Below, one piece after another: positions 37,434 through 45,972 of a DNA stretch of 64,000 nt; within the stretch, counting starts at the first letter, position 1, and every line of letters begins with the position of its first letter. Under the pieces are notes generated by a model that saw only the letters and a list, made by a program, of their open reading frames with translations, did no database searches and was not told where the DNA came from. The DNA comes from Deltaproteobacteria bacterium (GTDB lineage: Bacteria; Desulfobacterota; Syntrophia; Syntrophales; UBA2210), in the NCBI GenBank assembly GCA_016933965.1, contig JAFGTS010000006.1, positions 1-64,000 on the forward strand, given 5' to 3'. Position numbers and translations under genes: made by a program.

Positions 37434-38735
37434 TTACCGCATAAGGCTCGGCAGGAAGAGCGCGATCTGGGGAAAGGGGATCAGCAGCAGTGTTCCGACG
37501 ATGAGGGCGATCAGGAGGGGCATCACGCCTTTGAAGATAACATGGAGCGGGACGTCCCGGGCGACGCCGCTGACGATATAGACATTGATACCCACAGGAG
37601 GGGTGATGACGCCGATCTGTGTGATGAGAACGATGATGACGCCGAACCATATGGGATCGTAGTTGAGGTAGAGAATGACGGGATAGAAGATGGGAATGGT
37701 CAGCATGACCAGTGCCAGGGCGTCGATGAAACAGCCGCCGACGAGGTAGAGGGCAATGATGATGAGGATGATGAAAAACCTCGGCAGATCGATGCCCGCT
37801 ATCCAGGTGGCGATGTCGAAGGGGATGCGGGTCACCGCGAGAAAGTGACCGAAGATGGTGGCGCCGGCCACGATCACCATGACCATGCAGGTGATGCGGG
37901 TCGTCTCGAAAAGGGAAGTGGCAAACCCCTTCAAGCTCAGGTTGCGCCGTATCACTGCCAGGAGCAGGGTTCCAAAGGCCCCGATCGCTCCCGCCTCGGT
38001 AGGCGTGAAAAAACCCACGAAGAGACCTCCCATGACGAGCACGAACAGGATCAGGGTCTCCAGGACGCCTGACAGTGATTCAAGTCGTTCCCTGAACGAT
38101 GCCCGCGGTCCCCGGGGCCCCAGGTCCGGCCTGAGGCTGGCCCATATGAGGATCGTGATGACAAAAAGAACGGTCAGGAGTAATCCCGGCAGAATTCCAG
38201 CCATGAACAGCTTGCCGATGGACTGCTCCGTGAGAATGCCGTAAACGATGAATATAACGCTCGGGGGGATCAGGATGCCAAGGCTTCCCCCGGCGGCGAT
38301 CACTCCCGTGGCAAGTTCCGGTTTATAATTATAGCGTTTCATCTCCGGAAGGGTCACTGCCGCCATGGCGGCCGCCGTCGCGTTCGTTGAACCGCAGATC
38401 GCCGCGAAGGCGGCACAGGCGCCGATTGCCGCTATCGCCAGCCCGCCGGGCCAGTGACCGATGAACTTGTATGCGGAATCGAAAAGTCGCTTACTGATGC
38501 CGGAATGGTACGCGAGCTGGCCCATGAGCACGAACAGGGGGATCACCGTCAGATTGTAGGAGCCGAAAACAGAATAGATGTCCTTGGCGATGAGGTTCAG
38601 AGAGGCGTCAAAGGAAACGAGATACCCGAAGCCGAGGAACCCGATGACGGCCATAACGAATCCCACAGGCATCCGCGAAAAGATAAAGATGAACAGAGCA
38701 ACGATTCCGATCAGGCCGATGACGGTGGGGTTCAT
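37434..38735 (-). CDS. dctM: TRAP transporter large permease subunit
   Basis: DctM is the 12-helix transport subunit of a TRAP system, driven by the ion gradient. The 433-residue protein is hydrophobic throughout with the DctM motifs CGSTNATAAAM and GILIPPSV and the C-terminal TPPVGINVYI. The ATG at 38735 overlaps the dctQ stop by 4 nt (ATGA), giving translational coupling; the longer frame upstream is inside dctQ. Together with dctQ and dctP it forms a complete transporter. Confidence 0.95.
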   Translation of the reverse strand: MNPTVIGLIGIVALFIFIFSRMPVGFVMAVIGFLGFGYLVSFDASLNLIAKDIYSVFGSYNLTVIPLFVLMGQLAYHSGISKRLFDSAYKFIGHWPGGLAIAAIGACAAFAAICGSTNATAAAMAAVTLPEMKRYNYKPELATGVIAAGGSLGILIPPSVIFIVYGILTEQSIGKLFMAGILPGLLLTVLFVITILIWASLRPDLGPRGPRASFRERLESLSGVLETLILFVLVMGGLFVGFFTPTEAGAIGAFGTLLLAVIRRNLSLKGFATSLFETTRITCMVMVIVAGATIFGHFLAVTRIPFDIATWIAGIDLPRFFIILIIIALYLVGGCFIDALALVMLTIPIFYPVILYLNYDPIWFGVIIVLITQIGVITPPVGINVYIVSGVARDVPLHVIFKGVMPLLIALIVGTLLLIPFPQIALFLPSLMR

Positions 38736-39214
38736 GAAAGCACCTTTTTCAGTGATGCGGCGATCTCCTTTATGAGTACCAGACAGACGACGGCGCACCC
38801 GAGGGAGATTCCGAAGGCAAAGGGATAGATCGGCAACTGGATCGTGAGGGATACCTCGCCGGTTGCTCGGAGGCTCAACCCGTACATGAAGCTCTGCCAC
38901 GATATGATCCCGAAGAGAAGCATGCTGATGATGCCGTTGACGGCGTCAATGGCGTTCTGCACCCGCTTCGAGAATCGCTGGACGAGAAATTCCACGGCGA
39001 TGTGACCACCCTGCAGGGTCGTGTAAGCAAGGGCAAAGGCCACGACCACCGTTCCCAGCAGGCTGACGATCTCATAGGTGCCGGGGATGGGGTGCCGGAA
39101 AAGGCGAAGCACCACGTCGCAGCAGGTCAGCAGCATCATGACCGTCAATGCCGCCGCCGCGACCCAGTTGAAGACATCTGAAAGAATGCCGACAGGTTTT
39201 TCAAAGTGAAGCAT
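38732..39214 (-). CDS. dctQ: TRAP transporter small permease subunit
   Basis: DctQ is the four-helix small membrane subunit that pairs with DctM. The 160-residue protein has four hydrophobic stretches and the DctQ family pattern CCDVVLRLFRHPIPGTYEIV and AFALAYTTLQGGHIAVEF. GGGAG precedes the ATG. Overlaps dctM by 4 nt; dctP lies 196 nt upstream. Confidence 0.93.
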   Translation of the reverse strand: MLHFEKPVGILSDVFNWVAAAALTVMMLLTCCDVVLRLFRHPIPGTYEIVSLLGTVVVAFALAYTTLQGGHIAVEFLVQRFSKRVQNAIDAVNGIISMLLFGIISWQSFMYGLSLRATGEVSLTIQLPIYPFAFGISLGCAVVCLVLIKEIAASLKKVLS

Positions 39215-39382
39215 GGCTCGCTCTCCCGCGCTCCCCGTATTGGGAGGTCAGGCGCCCCGGCGCACTGCCCTGCGCACGGGGAGCCGTGACCTCTGGAATA
39301 TGCCAGACACCGATCTCTCTCAAAAGATCGAAAACAGTATCAGTTGATGCGGCTTTGTGAAAAGTGCCAGAAGCGCACCGAA

Positions 39383-39404
39383 GCATATGGACTTTTAACG
39401 AAGT
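39383..39404. repeat. Remnant arm of the palindromic element
   Basis: GCATATGGACTTTTAACGAAG matches one arm of the element at 10460-10575. It lies immediately at the 3' end of dctP. Confidence 0.5.
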
Positions 39405-39409
39405 CGCTA

Positions 39410-40435
39410 TTACTTCCTGTTCTTTCCTATCAGACGCTGAACCTCCTCAACGGCCTGCTTCCCGGGGAGGTTCTTCTCTTCCGCGCCCGATATGTATTCA
39501 TCGATAACGGGCCGGACCGCCGCTACCCACCGTTTGCTTTCCTCGTCGGTGAGTGAAAGGATCTCATTTCCCCTTTCGAGCGTGAACTTCCGTCCTTCGT
39601 CATCGCTCGAATCCCAGACCTTCCCATGGATGTCGACCCATTCGCGGCTTATCCCGTCCATGATGTCACGGATATCCTGGGGGAGCGAGTTCCATTTATC
39701 CTTGTTCATGACCACGAACATGGCGGTTGTGTATCCCACGCTGTTGCAATCGGTGGTGTATTTGATCACTTCGGCCTGTTTCCATCCCTTGAGCGTCTCG
39801 ATGGGAGTGAAGGTCCCCTCGACGACCCCTTTCTGCAGGGCCTCATAGGTGGCTCCCTGGGGCATGGCGACCGGAACACCGCCCAGTGCCTCCGCAACCT
39901 TTGCGCTCAGGCCGGTGGAGCGGATCTTCATGCCCTTCAGTTCTTCCAGGGTCCTGACGGGTTTCTGTGTGTGGAGAAGACCCGGTCCGTGGGCGTGGAT
40001 GTAAAGGACCTTGACATCCTTGAGTTCCTCCGGCTGCATGGTTCTGGCAAATTCGTCGGCGACCCGTGTCGCCACCAGACCGCTGGGATATCCGTGAGGA
40101 AGGTCAAGGGCCTCCATAACGGGAAACCGGCCACGGGTGTACGCGAAGCAGGACATGCCGATGTCGGAAATGCCGTTCACAACCCCGTCATAGCACTGGT
40201 TGGCCGCCGTCAGGGTGCCCCCCGGGAAAAGGGTGATTCGGACCCTGCCGTCGGTTCGTTTTTCCACTTCCTGAGCCCAGTCAACGGCTGCCTTGCACTG
40301 ATCGTGCGTGGGTGGAAAGAATATGCTGTAGGTCAGGTTCACCGTTTGTGCCTGGACCACCCCGGGACCGGCCGGTATGCACAGAAATGCCAGTACCAGC
40401 CCCACTGCCAAGATACTCTGCGTCATTCTCCTCAT
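39410..40435 (-). CDS. dctP: TRAP transporter substrate-binding protein
   Basis: This is the periplasmic binding protein of the TRAP system. It has a signal peptide (about 1-30, ending VQA) and the DctP fold, with FFPPTHDQ near the mature start, LFPGGTLT, the conserved Arg in [10 protein letters not shown] and [18 protein letters not shown] at 40435 follows GGAGGG; five upstream codons in the frame lack a site. The substrate is not predictable; the Arg suggests a carboxylate. Gene order dctP-dctQ-dctM. Confidence 0.93.
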   Translation of the reverse strand: MRRMTQSILAVGLVLAFLCIPAGPGVVQAQTVNLTYSIFFPPTHDQCKAAVDWAQEVEKRTDGRVRITLFPGGTLTAANQCYDGVVNGISDIGMSCFAYTRGRFPVMEALDLPHGYPSGLVATRVADEFARTMQPEELKDVKVLYIHAHGPGLLHTQKPVRTLEELKGMKIRSTGLSAKVAEALGGVPVAMPQGATYEALQKGVVEGTFTPIETLKGWKQAEVIKYTTDCNSVGYTTAMFVVMNKDKWNSLPQDIRDIMDGISREWVDIHGKVWDSSDDEGRKFTLERGNEILSLTDEESKRWVAAVRPVIDEYISGAEEKNLPGKQAVEEVQRLIGKNRK

Positions 40436-40893
40436 TGTTGTTCCCTCCATCTAACATATTGATATGGCATTCATTTGTTTTAACGATAGAATAAGCTGCT
40501 GATCGATTCATGCAACCACGAAGTGGTTGGTTCGGGAAGCCTGCTTGACCATCCACGGACGGACGGGCAGCAGGCATTAATACATGTAGGCGTAGAAATA
40601 AAAAGGAAGGCTTTTGAAAGGATGATGCTGTCTTTCGTTCATCTGCTCAGCTCAATTCAAAGGATTAGTGCTGTCTGTATGTAATTTTACGGTTCCTGTC
40701 AAGTACTTTGTACGGTCCCTGTCCGTTCTCCGGCGGTCCCGTTTTTTTGACGGGGCTCTGCCCGGTACCGTGCAGCGATCTTCCAACAGGTGCGCGATGC
40801 TGGGATGACAAGGGGTTCCGTTGAACAGGACCGCCGCGGGGACCGGGCCTTCTTCCCGGGCCGCCCCCGCGGCCATCTCGTAACAAGCTGTTC
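40436..40893. other. Intergenic region, no gene seen
   Basis: A 458-nt gap upstream of dctP. Its right part is unusually G/C-rich and contains a 9-bp perfect stem (40833-40841 with 40865-40873) that follows the stop of the minus-strand gene ending at 40894; it lacks a U-tract. Open frames here on the minus strand are Arg/Pro-rich with no start signals and I do not call them. Confidence 0.4.
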
Positions 40894-41187
40894 TTATTCG
40901 TCTTTTTTCTTGTCTTTGCCCTTGGTCACTTCAGCTTTCAGCTTTTCCAGTTCCGCTTTTGTCTCCTCAAGCTCTTTCTGTTTGATCTCCTGTTCCTTCT
41001 GCAGGTCCTTCTTTTCCTGCATCTGGTCCTTCAGTTCGTCGATGCCAACGTAAACGGCAAGGGCGCCGCCGAGAAGAAGAATGATGGGAATTCCGCCCTT
41101 GAGAATGATCAGGAAATCAGAACCCCACAGTACAAGACCGACAAACCCCAGAACCGCTGCAACGAGACCTCCGATTAATACCTGCAT
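40894..41187 (-). CDS. Small membrane protein with C-terminal coiled coil
   Basis: This 97-residue protein has two hydrophobic helices (about 2-22 and 28-47) followed by a highly charged Lys/Glu coiled coil ending in KGKDKKKDE. The ATG at 41187 has AGGAGG 9 nt upstream; the frame remains open further upstream without a site. I do not recognise a family. Topology suggests a membrane anchor with a cytoplasmic coiled-coil tail. It is monocistronic. Confidence 0.65.
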   Translation of the reverse strand: MQVLIGGLVAAVLGFVGLVLWGSDFLIILKGGIPIILLLGGALAVYVGIDELKDQMQEKKDLQKEQEIKQKELEETKAELEKLKAEVTKGKDKKKDE

Positions 41188-41425
41188 TTCCGCAAACCTC
41201 CTAATGAATAATTTCCGTTGATGGCATAGTAAAAAACCGATTACGGCATGTGGAATGGTCACTAAAGAACTTTTGCTAACATAAATCCCATTCTCAGGCA
41301 AGGTGAAAATACAGAAAAAATTCTTGCTTAAAATTACATATTACATTAAGTTACAACCCTTTCAGTGGATGGAGGCCGTCCTGTCGGACGGTGTTCCCGC
41401 GAACTCTGTCACGGTGGTGAAGCAC

Positions 41426-41806
41426 ATGATCGATCTCGATTTTGATAAGGCCGGCGGATTGGTTCCCGCCATAGTGCAGGACTGTGAAACCGGTGAAGTC
41501 CTGATGCTTGCTTACATGAACCGCGAATCATTCGCGAAGACCCTGGAGACGGGCAGGGCCACCTACTGGAGCCGTTCACGGAACACGCTCTGGGTGAAGG
41601 GTGAGTCGTCGGGGAACGTTCAGCTGGTTAAAGACCTGTTTGTGGACTGTGATTCCGATACGATCCTGCTCAAGGTCGAACAGGTCGGCGGTGCAGCCTG
41701 TCACCTGGGGTACCGGTCCTGTTTTCACCGCCGGCTGGCGGGTTCTGACACACTGGAGATCACCGGTGAAAAAATATTTGATCCGGAGGACGTATATCGC
41801 TCATGA
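41426..41806 (+). CDS. hisI: Phosphoribosyl-AMP cyclohydrolase
   Basis: HisI opens the adenine ring of PR-AMP, the third step of histidine synthesis. The 126-residue protein has the metal motif DCDSDT, the YWSRSR segment and the Cys-containing [13 protein letters not shown]. The ATG at 41426 gives a normal length; the open frame back to 41303 is AT-rich and probably promoter. No HisE (pyrophosphohydrolase) domain is fused, so HisE must be encoded elsewhere. hisG starts inside its last codons (4-nt overlap). Confidence 0.93.
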   Translation: MIDLDFDKAGGLVPAIVQDCETGEVLMLAYMNRESFAKTLETGRATYWSRSRNTLWVKGESSGNVQLVKDLFVDCDSDTILLKVEQVGGAACHLGYRSCFHRRLAGSDTLEITGEKIFDPEDVYRS

Positions 41807-42675
41807 GTCTGTTGAAACTGGGAATTCCCAAGGGAAGTCTTGAAGCCAGTACGGTTGAGTTGTTCAAAAAGGCCGGATGGCGGATCACTTACGACAGCCG
41901 CAGCTACTTCCCCGACATAGATGATGATGAGATCAACTGCTCCCTGGTGCGGGCCCAGGAGATGTCGCGGTACGTTGAGCAGGGAACGATCGATCTCGGT
42001 CTGACCGGCAGGGACTGGATCATTGAAAACGGTTCGGACGTCATGGTCGTCCAGGACCTGGTGTATTCAAAATCCACGGCCCGCCAGGCCAGGTGGGTAC
42101 TGGTGGTACGGGAGGATTCCCCCATCGCGACGATCGAGGACCTGGAAGGGAAAAAAATATCCACGGAACTGGTCAACTTTACCACTATGTATTTCCGGGA
42201 CAGAAATATCAACGTCCAGGTGGAGTTTTCATGGGGTGCCACGGAAGCCAAGGTGGTGGAGGGGCTGGTTGACGCCATCGTGGAAGTGACGGAAACGGGA
42301 AGCACTCTCCGCGCCAATAAGCTGAAGATCATTCATGAACTCATGAAGACCAACACTCAGCTCATCGCGAACAGGAATGCCTGGAAGGACCCCTGGAAGA
42401 GAAACAAGATCACGCAGATCAATACCCTTCTGCAGGGATCCCTGTCCGCCACGAACAAGGTGGGGCTGAAATTGAACGTGTCCCGGGAAAATCTGGGCCG
42501 GGTGGTCCTACTGCTCCCATCCCTGAAGGCGCCCACCACGTCGGCCCTCTATAATGAGGAATGGTTCGCCGTTGAGGCGATCGTGGACAAGGACATTGTC
42601 AGGGAACTGATCCCCATTCTTCAGGACGCCGGTGCGGAGGGCATCATAGAGTACCCCTTGAACAAGGTGATATGA
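41803..42675 (+). CDS. hisG: ATP phosphoribosyltransferase, long form
   Basis: HisG joins ATP and PRPP, committing flux to histidine. At 290 residues it is the long hexameric form with a C-terminal regulatory domain (about 215-290) that normally senses histidine, so no HisZ is needed. N-terminal [18 protein letters not shown] and [14 protein letters not shown] (PRPP loop) are present. It overlaps hisI by 4 nt. Confidence 0.96.
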   Translation: MSLLKLGIPKGSLEASTVELFKKAGWRITYDSRSYFPDIDDDEINCSLVRAQEMSRYVEQGTIDLGLTGRDWIIENGSDVMVVQDLVYSKSTARQARWVLVVREDSPIATIEDLEGKKISTELVNFTTMYFRDRNINVQVEFSWGATEAKVVEGLVDAIVEVTETGSTLRANKLKIIHELMKTNTQLIANRNAWKDPWKRNKITQINTLLQGSLSATNKVGLKLNVSRENLGRVVLLLPSLKAPTTSALYNEEWFAVEAIVDKDIVRELIPILQDAGAEGIIEYPLNKVI

Positions 42676-42687
42676 AAGGTGCGGGCG

Positions 42688-43275
42688 ATGACGAGAACAG
42701 GTGTTGTTGAAAGAAAGACCAGGGAAACCGATATCTTCGTAGAGATCAGACTCGACGGGAACGGTGCCGGAGAGATCGCGACGACCATACCTTTTCTCGA
42801 CCACATGCTGGCGCTCATGGCGAAACACGGTTTTATGGACATCACCGTGCGGGGGAGCGGCGACACCGATGTGGATTACCATCACCTCGTGGAGGACCTC
42901 GGCATCTGCCTGGGAGAGGCCATGAGGCAGGCCATCGGTGATAAACGGGGGATCCGCCGGTACGGCGCGGCGCTCATCCCCATGGACGAGAGTCTCGCGT
43001 CGGTCGCGGTGGACATGTCGGGCAGGTCCTGCCTGGTCTTCAAGGCCGATTTCAAGGGCAAGAAAATACGGGATTTCGATCCGTTGCTCTTCAAGGAATT
43101 TTTCAAGGCCCTGGTGGACAACGGGGGAATAACCTTGCACATAAACATGGTGTATGGTACAAACCCCCACCACATGGCCGAGTCCATATTCAAGGCATTT
43201 GCCCGGGCTTTCAGCGAGGCGGTTTCCATTGATGACCGTGTCGAAGGCGTCATGTCCACGAAAGGCAGCCTCTGA
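42688..43275 (+). CDS. hisB: Imidazoleglycerol-phosphate dehydratase
   Basis: HisB (IGPD) dehydrates imidazoleglycerol phosphate. It is the single-domain form (195 residues) without the phosphatase. Metal-binding repeats are FLDHML, DYHHLVEDLGICLGEA and the C-terminal NPHHMAES. ATG at 42688 is preferred to an in-frame GTG at 42679, with GAAAGG upstream. It follows hisG by 12 nt. Confidence 0.95.
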   Translation: MTRTGVVERKTRETDIFVEIRLDGNGAGEIATTIPFLDHMLALMAKHGFMDITVRGSGDTDVDYHHLVEDLGICLGEAMRQAIGDKRGIRRYGAALIPMDESLASVAVDMSGRSCLVFKADFKGKKIRDFDPLLFKEFFKALVDNGGITLHINMVYGTNPHHMAESIFKAFARAFSEAVSIDDRVEGVMSTKGSL

Positions 43276-43360
43276 AACCGGGCGTTCGACTATTGATACC
43301 CTCTTGACATATTCCGGGCATACCCTTTCATGCCGAAGAGGTGCAGAGGGGGTGAATTTC

Positions 43361-44068
43361 ATGAACAGAACACTTTTCAGGTGGGTGAAATCCGTCCCGG
43401 GGTGCTGCGCTTTGTTGTTGCTCTTCCTTGCCGGCTGTTCCGCCGGGAGCGCGGTATCAACGAGACATTTTGTTCCTGAAAGCACCGTGGTCTGCAATGC
43501 CATTGCGGTGGCTCCTTTTCAAACGGTCCCCGTCGATGTCTCACGGGGGGAATACGGTATCTGTCCTCTCTGCGGCATGATGATGAGAAGCTGTCCCTGC
43601 CGGTCTTCCGGTGATCCCTGCAGGATCGTGGAAGACCTGTTCCTCGAAGGCCTGCGGGAGCGTAAAAGTCCGTCGGTCATACCTGGCGAGAAGGTCGCCG
43701 CCGTCTACCGGAGGATATTGACCGATTCCTTTACCCTGTCGCAACGGGAGGTCATGCAGGCCCTCGGTCGCGAGTTGCAGGTCGATCATGTCCTGGCCGG
43801 GTACGTGTTCTGTTACCGGGAAAGAAAGGGGTATGCCTATTCCGTCGATACTCCCTCATCGGTCGTCTTCAGTGTACACCTGGTACGGGTGGAAGACGGG
43901 GCCCTGGTGTGGCGGGGTATTTTCGACAAGACCCAGAGCTCCCTCTTTGAAAACCTTCTTTCTCTGCCGTCCTTCATCAGGGAGCGGGGGAAATGGGTGA
44001 CCGCCGGCCGCCTTGCTGAGGAAGGAGTCACGGAAATCCTCAGGACGTTCCCGGGAACCGGAGAATAA
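43361..44068 (+). CDS. Lipoprotein with Cys-rich segment, inside the his cluster
   Basis: This 235-residue predicted lipoprotein (lipobox FLAGC near residue 26) carries an unusual Cys cluster near 68-85 (CPLCGMMMRSCPC...C) resembling a zinc or metal site. The rest (about 100-225) has the layout of outer-membrane-associated CsgG/LpoB-like domains: a VAPF strand near the start, then VDHVLAGYVFCYRERKG and a later strand pair. GAGGGGG precedes the ATG. It lies between hisB and hisA in the same direction, so it is probably co-transcribed, but no role in histidine synthesis is implied. Function unknown. Confidence 0.75.
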   Translation: MNRTLFRWVKSVPGCCALLLLFLAGCSAGSAVSTRHFVPESTVVCNAIAVAPFQTVPVDVSRGEYGICPLCGMMMRSCPCRSSGDPCRIVEDLFLEGLRERKSPSVIPGEKVAAVYRRILTDSFTLSQREVMQALGRELQVDHVLAGYVFCYRERKGYAYSVDTPSSVVFSVHLVRVEDGALVWRGIFDKTQSSLFENLLSLPSFIRERGKWVTAGRLAEEGVTEILRTFPGTGE

Positions 44069-44147
44069 TACAAAGAAAAATGGATGCGGGGAAAAACGGG
44101 ACCGGGCAGGAGCAGGCGTTTCGGTACCCTTCCCGTGAAATGGTGTT

Positions 44148-44894
44148 ATGCTGATCATACCGGCCATTGATGTACAGAACGGAAACTGTGTGCGCCTTCT
44201 TCAGGGGGATTTTTCCCGGAGCACCGTTTACGGGGATGATCCCGCCGCCGTTGCCCGGCAATGGCAGGATCGGGGCGCACAGCGTATCCACGTTGTCGAT
44301 CTCGACGGGGCCCGTGAGGGAAGTCCCCGAAACAGGCGGGTCGTCGGGGATATCGTCAAGGCCGTGGATGTACCGGTGCAGGTCGGCGGCGGTATCCGTG
44401 ATGAGGTGACGGTCCGGGAATATCTCGATATGGGTGTGAGCCGGGTTATCCTGGGCACGGCGGCGTTAAAGGACCGGGAAAGCGTCTTCGCTATCTGCGA
44501 CCGGCACCGGGGTTCGATAATCATCGGCATCGACGCCAGGAACGGGGTCGTGGCCGTCGAGGGATGGGTCGAAAAAACGGAAAAATCCCCCGCCGAGATC
44601 GCTGCGGATTACGAGCAGTGCGGCCTTGATGCGATCGTATACACCGACATCGGTCGGGATGGCATGGAAACGGGCGTCAACGTGGAGATGACGGCGGCCC
44701 TTGCCCGGGCTGTCAGGGTGCCGGTCATCGCGTCGGGCGGCGTGCGGGGATTGGATGATATTCACAGATTGCTGGCCGTAGAATCGGCGGGTATCAGCGG
44801 TGTCATTATCGGGAAAGCCCTTTACACGGGGGCATTGAACCTGGAAGATGCCATTGCCGCGGCTCGGCGGAACATCCGGCGGGACTCCCCGTGA
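44148..44894 (+). CDS. hisA: Phosphoribosyl-ProFAR isomerase
   Basis: HisA isomerises ProFAR to PRFAR. This 248-residue (beta/alpha)8 barrel has the catalytic Asp in IPAIDVQNGNCVRL and the second Asp in YTDIGRDGM, along with GGGIRD and ASGGVRGLDD phosphate-binding loops. The HVVDLDGA motif favours HisA over HisF. It follows the lipoprotein gene. hisF, hisH, hisC and hisD are not in the window. Confidence 0.95.
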   Translation: MLIIPAIDVQNGNCVRLLQGDFSRSTVYGDDPAAVARQWQDRGAQRIHVVDLDGAREGSPRNRRVVGDIVKAVDVPVQVGGGIRDEVTVREYLDMGVSRVILGTAALKDRESVFAICDRHRGSIIIGIDARNGVVAVEGWVEKTEKSPAEIAADYEQCGLDAIVYTDIGRDGMETGVNVEMTAALARAVRVPVIASGGVRGLDDIHRLLAVESAGISGVIIGKALYTGALNLEDAIAAARRNIRRDSP

Positions 44895-44929
44895 GGGAAA
44901 GCCGGTGAATATGCGCGGAGGGATGGGTC

Positions 44930-45274
44930 ATGAAAGACTGCATTTTTTGTAAGATTGTCAGAGGAGAGATCCCGAGCACTATCGTCTATGAATCCGAGCG
45001 TGTCCTTGCCTTTGACGACATCAGCCCCGCCGCCCCGGTCCATGTCATCGTGGTGCCGAAACAGCATGTGGCAACCCTCATGGACCTGGGGGATGATTCT
45101 CTGGACGTGATGAAGGATATCACGAAAGCGGTCCAGGAAGTGGCGCGCATCAAGGGTGTCGATGAACGAGGTTTCAGGATGGTCATCAATTGTAACGAGG
45201 AAGGAGGACAGGTCCTTTTTCACCTCCATGTCCACGTCCTGGGAGGCAGGCGCCTGGAAGACGATATGGGATGA
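44930..45274 (+). CDS. HIT-family nucleotide-binding protein
   Basis: This is a 114-residue HINT-type purine nucleoside phosphoramidase-like protein. It starts with the typical CIFCKIVRGEIPS and ends with the histidine triad HLHVHVLGGR. It is probably the last gene of the his transcription unit (hisA-HIT gap 35 nt). HIT genes beside hisA/hisE or hisI are frequent, but the reason is not established. Confidence 0.94.
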   Translation: MKDCIFCKIVRGEIPSTIVYESERVLAFDDISPAAPVHVIVVPKQHVATLMDLGDDSLDVMKDITKAVQEVARIKGVDERGFRMVINCNEEGGQVLFHLHVHVLGGRRLEDDMG

Positions 45275-45278
45275 AACA

Positions 45279-45314
45279 GCGGGCAGGTCCATGCCCCGTC
45301 GTTATTTTTTTTTG
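45279..45314 (+). terminator. Likely terminator after the HIT gene
   Basis: A short GC stem (CGGGC / GCCCCG) is followed by TTATTTTTTTTT right after the HIT gene. The stem is imperfect. Confidence 0.5.
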
Positions 45315-45331
45315 AAAGGCGGTCCGGTGAT

Positions 45332-45359
45332 TTGACAATCGCCGGGGAACAACTAAATT
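45332..45359 (+). promoter_or_regulatory. Predicted promoter of yqeY-dnaG-rpoD
   Basis: TTGACA (45332-45337) and TAAATT (45354-45359) are 16 nt apart, about 70 nt upstream of the yqeY start. Confidence 0.5.
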
Positions 45360-45427
45360 AAGAGTAATGCCTAACTCATGAGAGTGAAAGGCACCCTCCG
45401 GTGCCCGATGGAAAGGTAGTGTTCGGA

Positions 45428-45874
45428 ATGGATATTTTGAAACGAGTTGACGCGGAAATGATCACGGCCGCGAAGGCGAAGGATAAAATACGCCTGTCGG
45501 CCCTCAGGATGATGAAGGCTGCGCTCCATAACAGGCAGATTGATCTGAAGGAAAAGTTCACGGAAAAAGAGGCCTTGCAGGTGTTTTCTTCCCTGGCGAA
45601 ACAGAGAAAGGACTCTATCGAACAGTTCCGGAACGGTGGGCGGATTGACTTGGCTGAAAAAGAAGAGCAGGAACTCAGGGTGATCCAGGAATTCATGCCC
45701 GAGCAGATGTCGGAAGAAGAGATACTGTCGGTGATCGAGAAAGCCATTGAAGAAGCCGGCGCCACGAGCGCGCGGGACATGGGAAAGGTCATGAAGGTCC
45801 TCATGCCCCGGTTGACGGGAAAGGCCGACGGAAAAGTCGTCAGTGACATGGTCAAGGCGAAACTTTCTTCCTGA
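45428..45874 (+). CDS. yqeY: GatB/YqeY-domain protein
   Basis: This 148-residue YqeY protein is related to the C-terminal tRNA-binding domain of GatB. It has the family pattern RLSALRMMKAALHN, LRVIQEFMPEQMSEEEI and DMGKVMKVLMPRLTGKADG. Its cellular role is not settled. ATG at 45428 has GAAAGG upstream. The usual rpsU that precedes yqeY-dnaG-rpoD in many bacteria is absent here. Confidence 0.93.
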   Translation: MDILKRVDAEMITAAKAKDKIRLSALRMMKAALHNRQIDLKEKFTEKEALQVFSSLAKQRKDSIEQFRNGGRIDLAEKEEQELRVIQEFMPEQMSEEEILSVIEKAIEEAGATSARDMGKVMKVLMPRLTGKADGKVVSDMVKAKLSS

Positions 45875-45972
45875 TGGAGATGAAGGAGCGCCGCGCCGAA
45901 GGCGGCGTGCCCCCCGCCGCGTCACCGCGGGACAGGGCACGTGCCCATCGCGACCCGAAGGGGAGGTCGAGA

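Noticed and set aside
40652-40886. Arg/Pro-rich minus-strand open frames in the gap before dctP
   Set aside because: GC-rich sequence keeps several frames open; no start signals and no recognisable protein.
45874-45972. 33-residue N-terminal extension of DnaG from the ATG at 45874
   Set aside because: The residues are Arg/Ala/Pro-rich and unlike primases; a TTG at 45973 with GGGGAGG gives the normal N-terminus.
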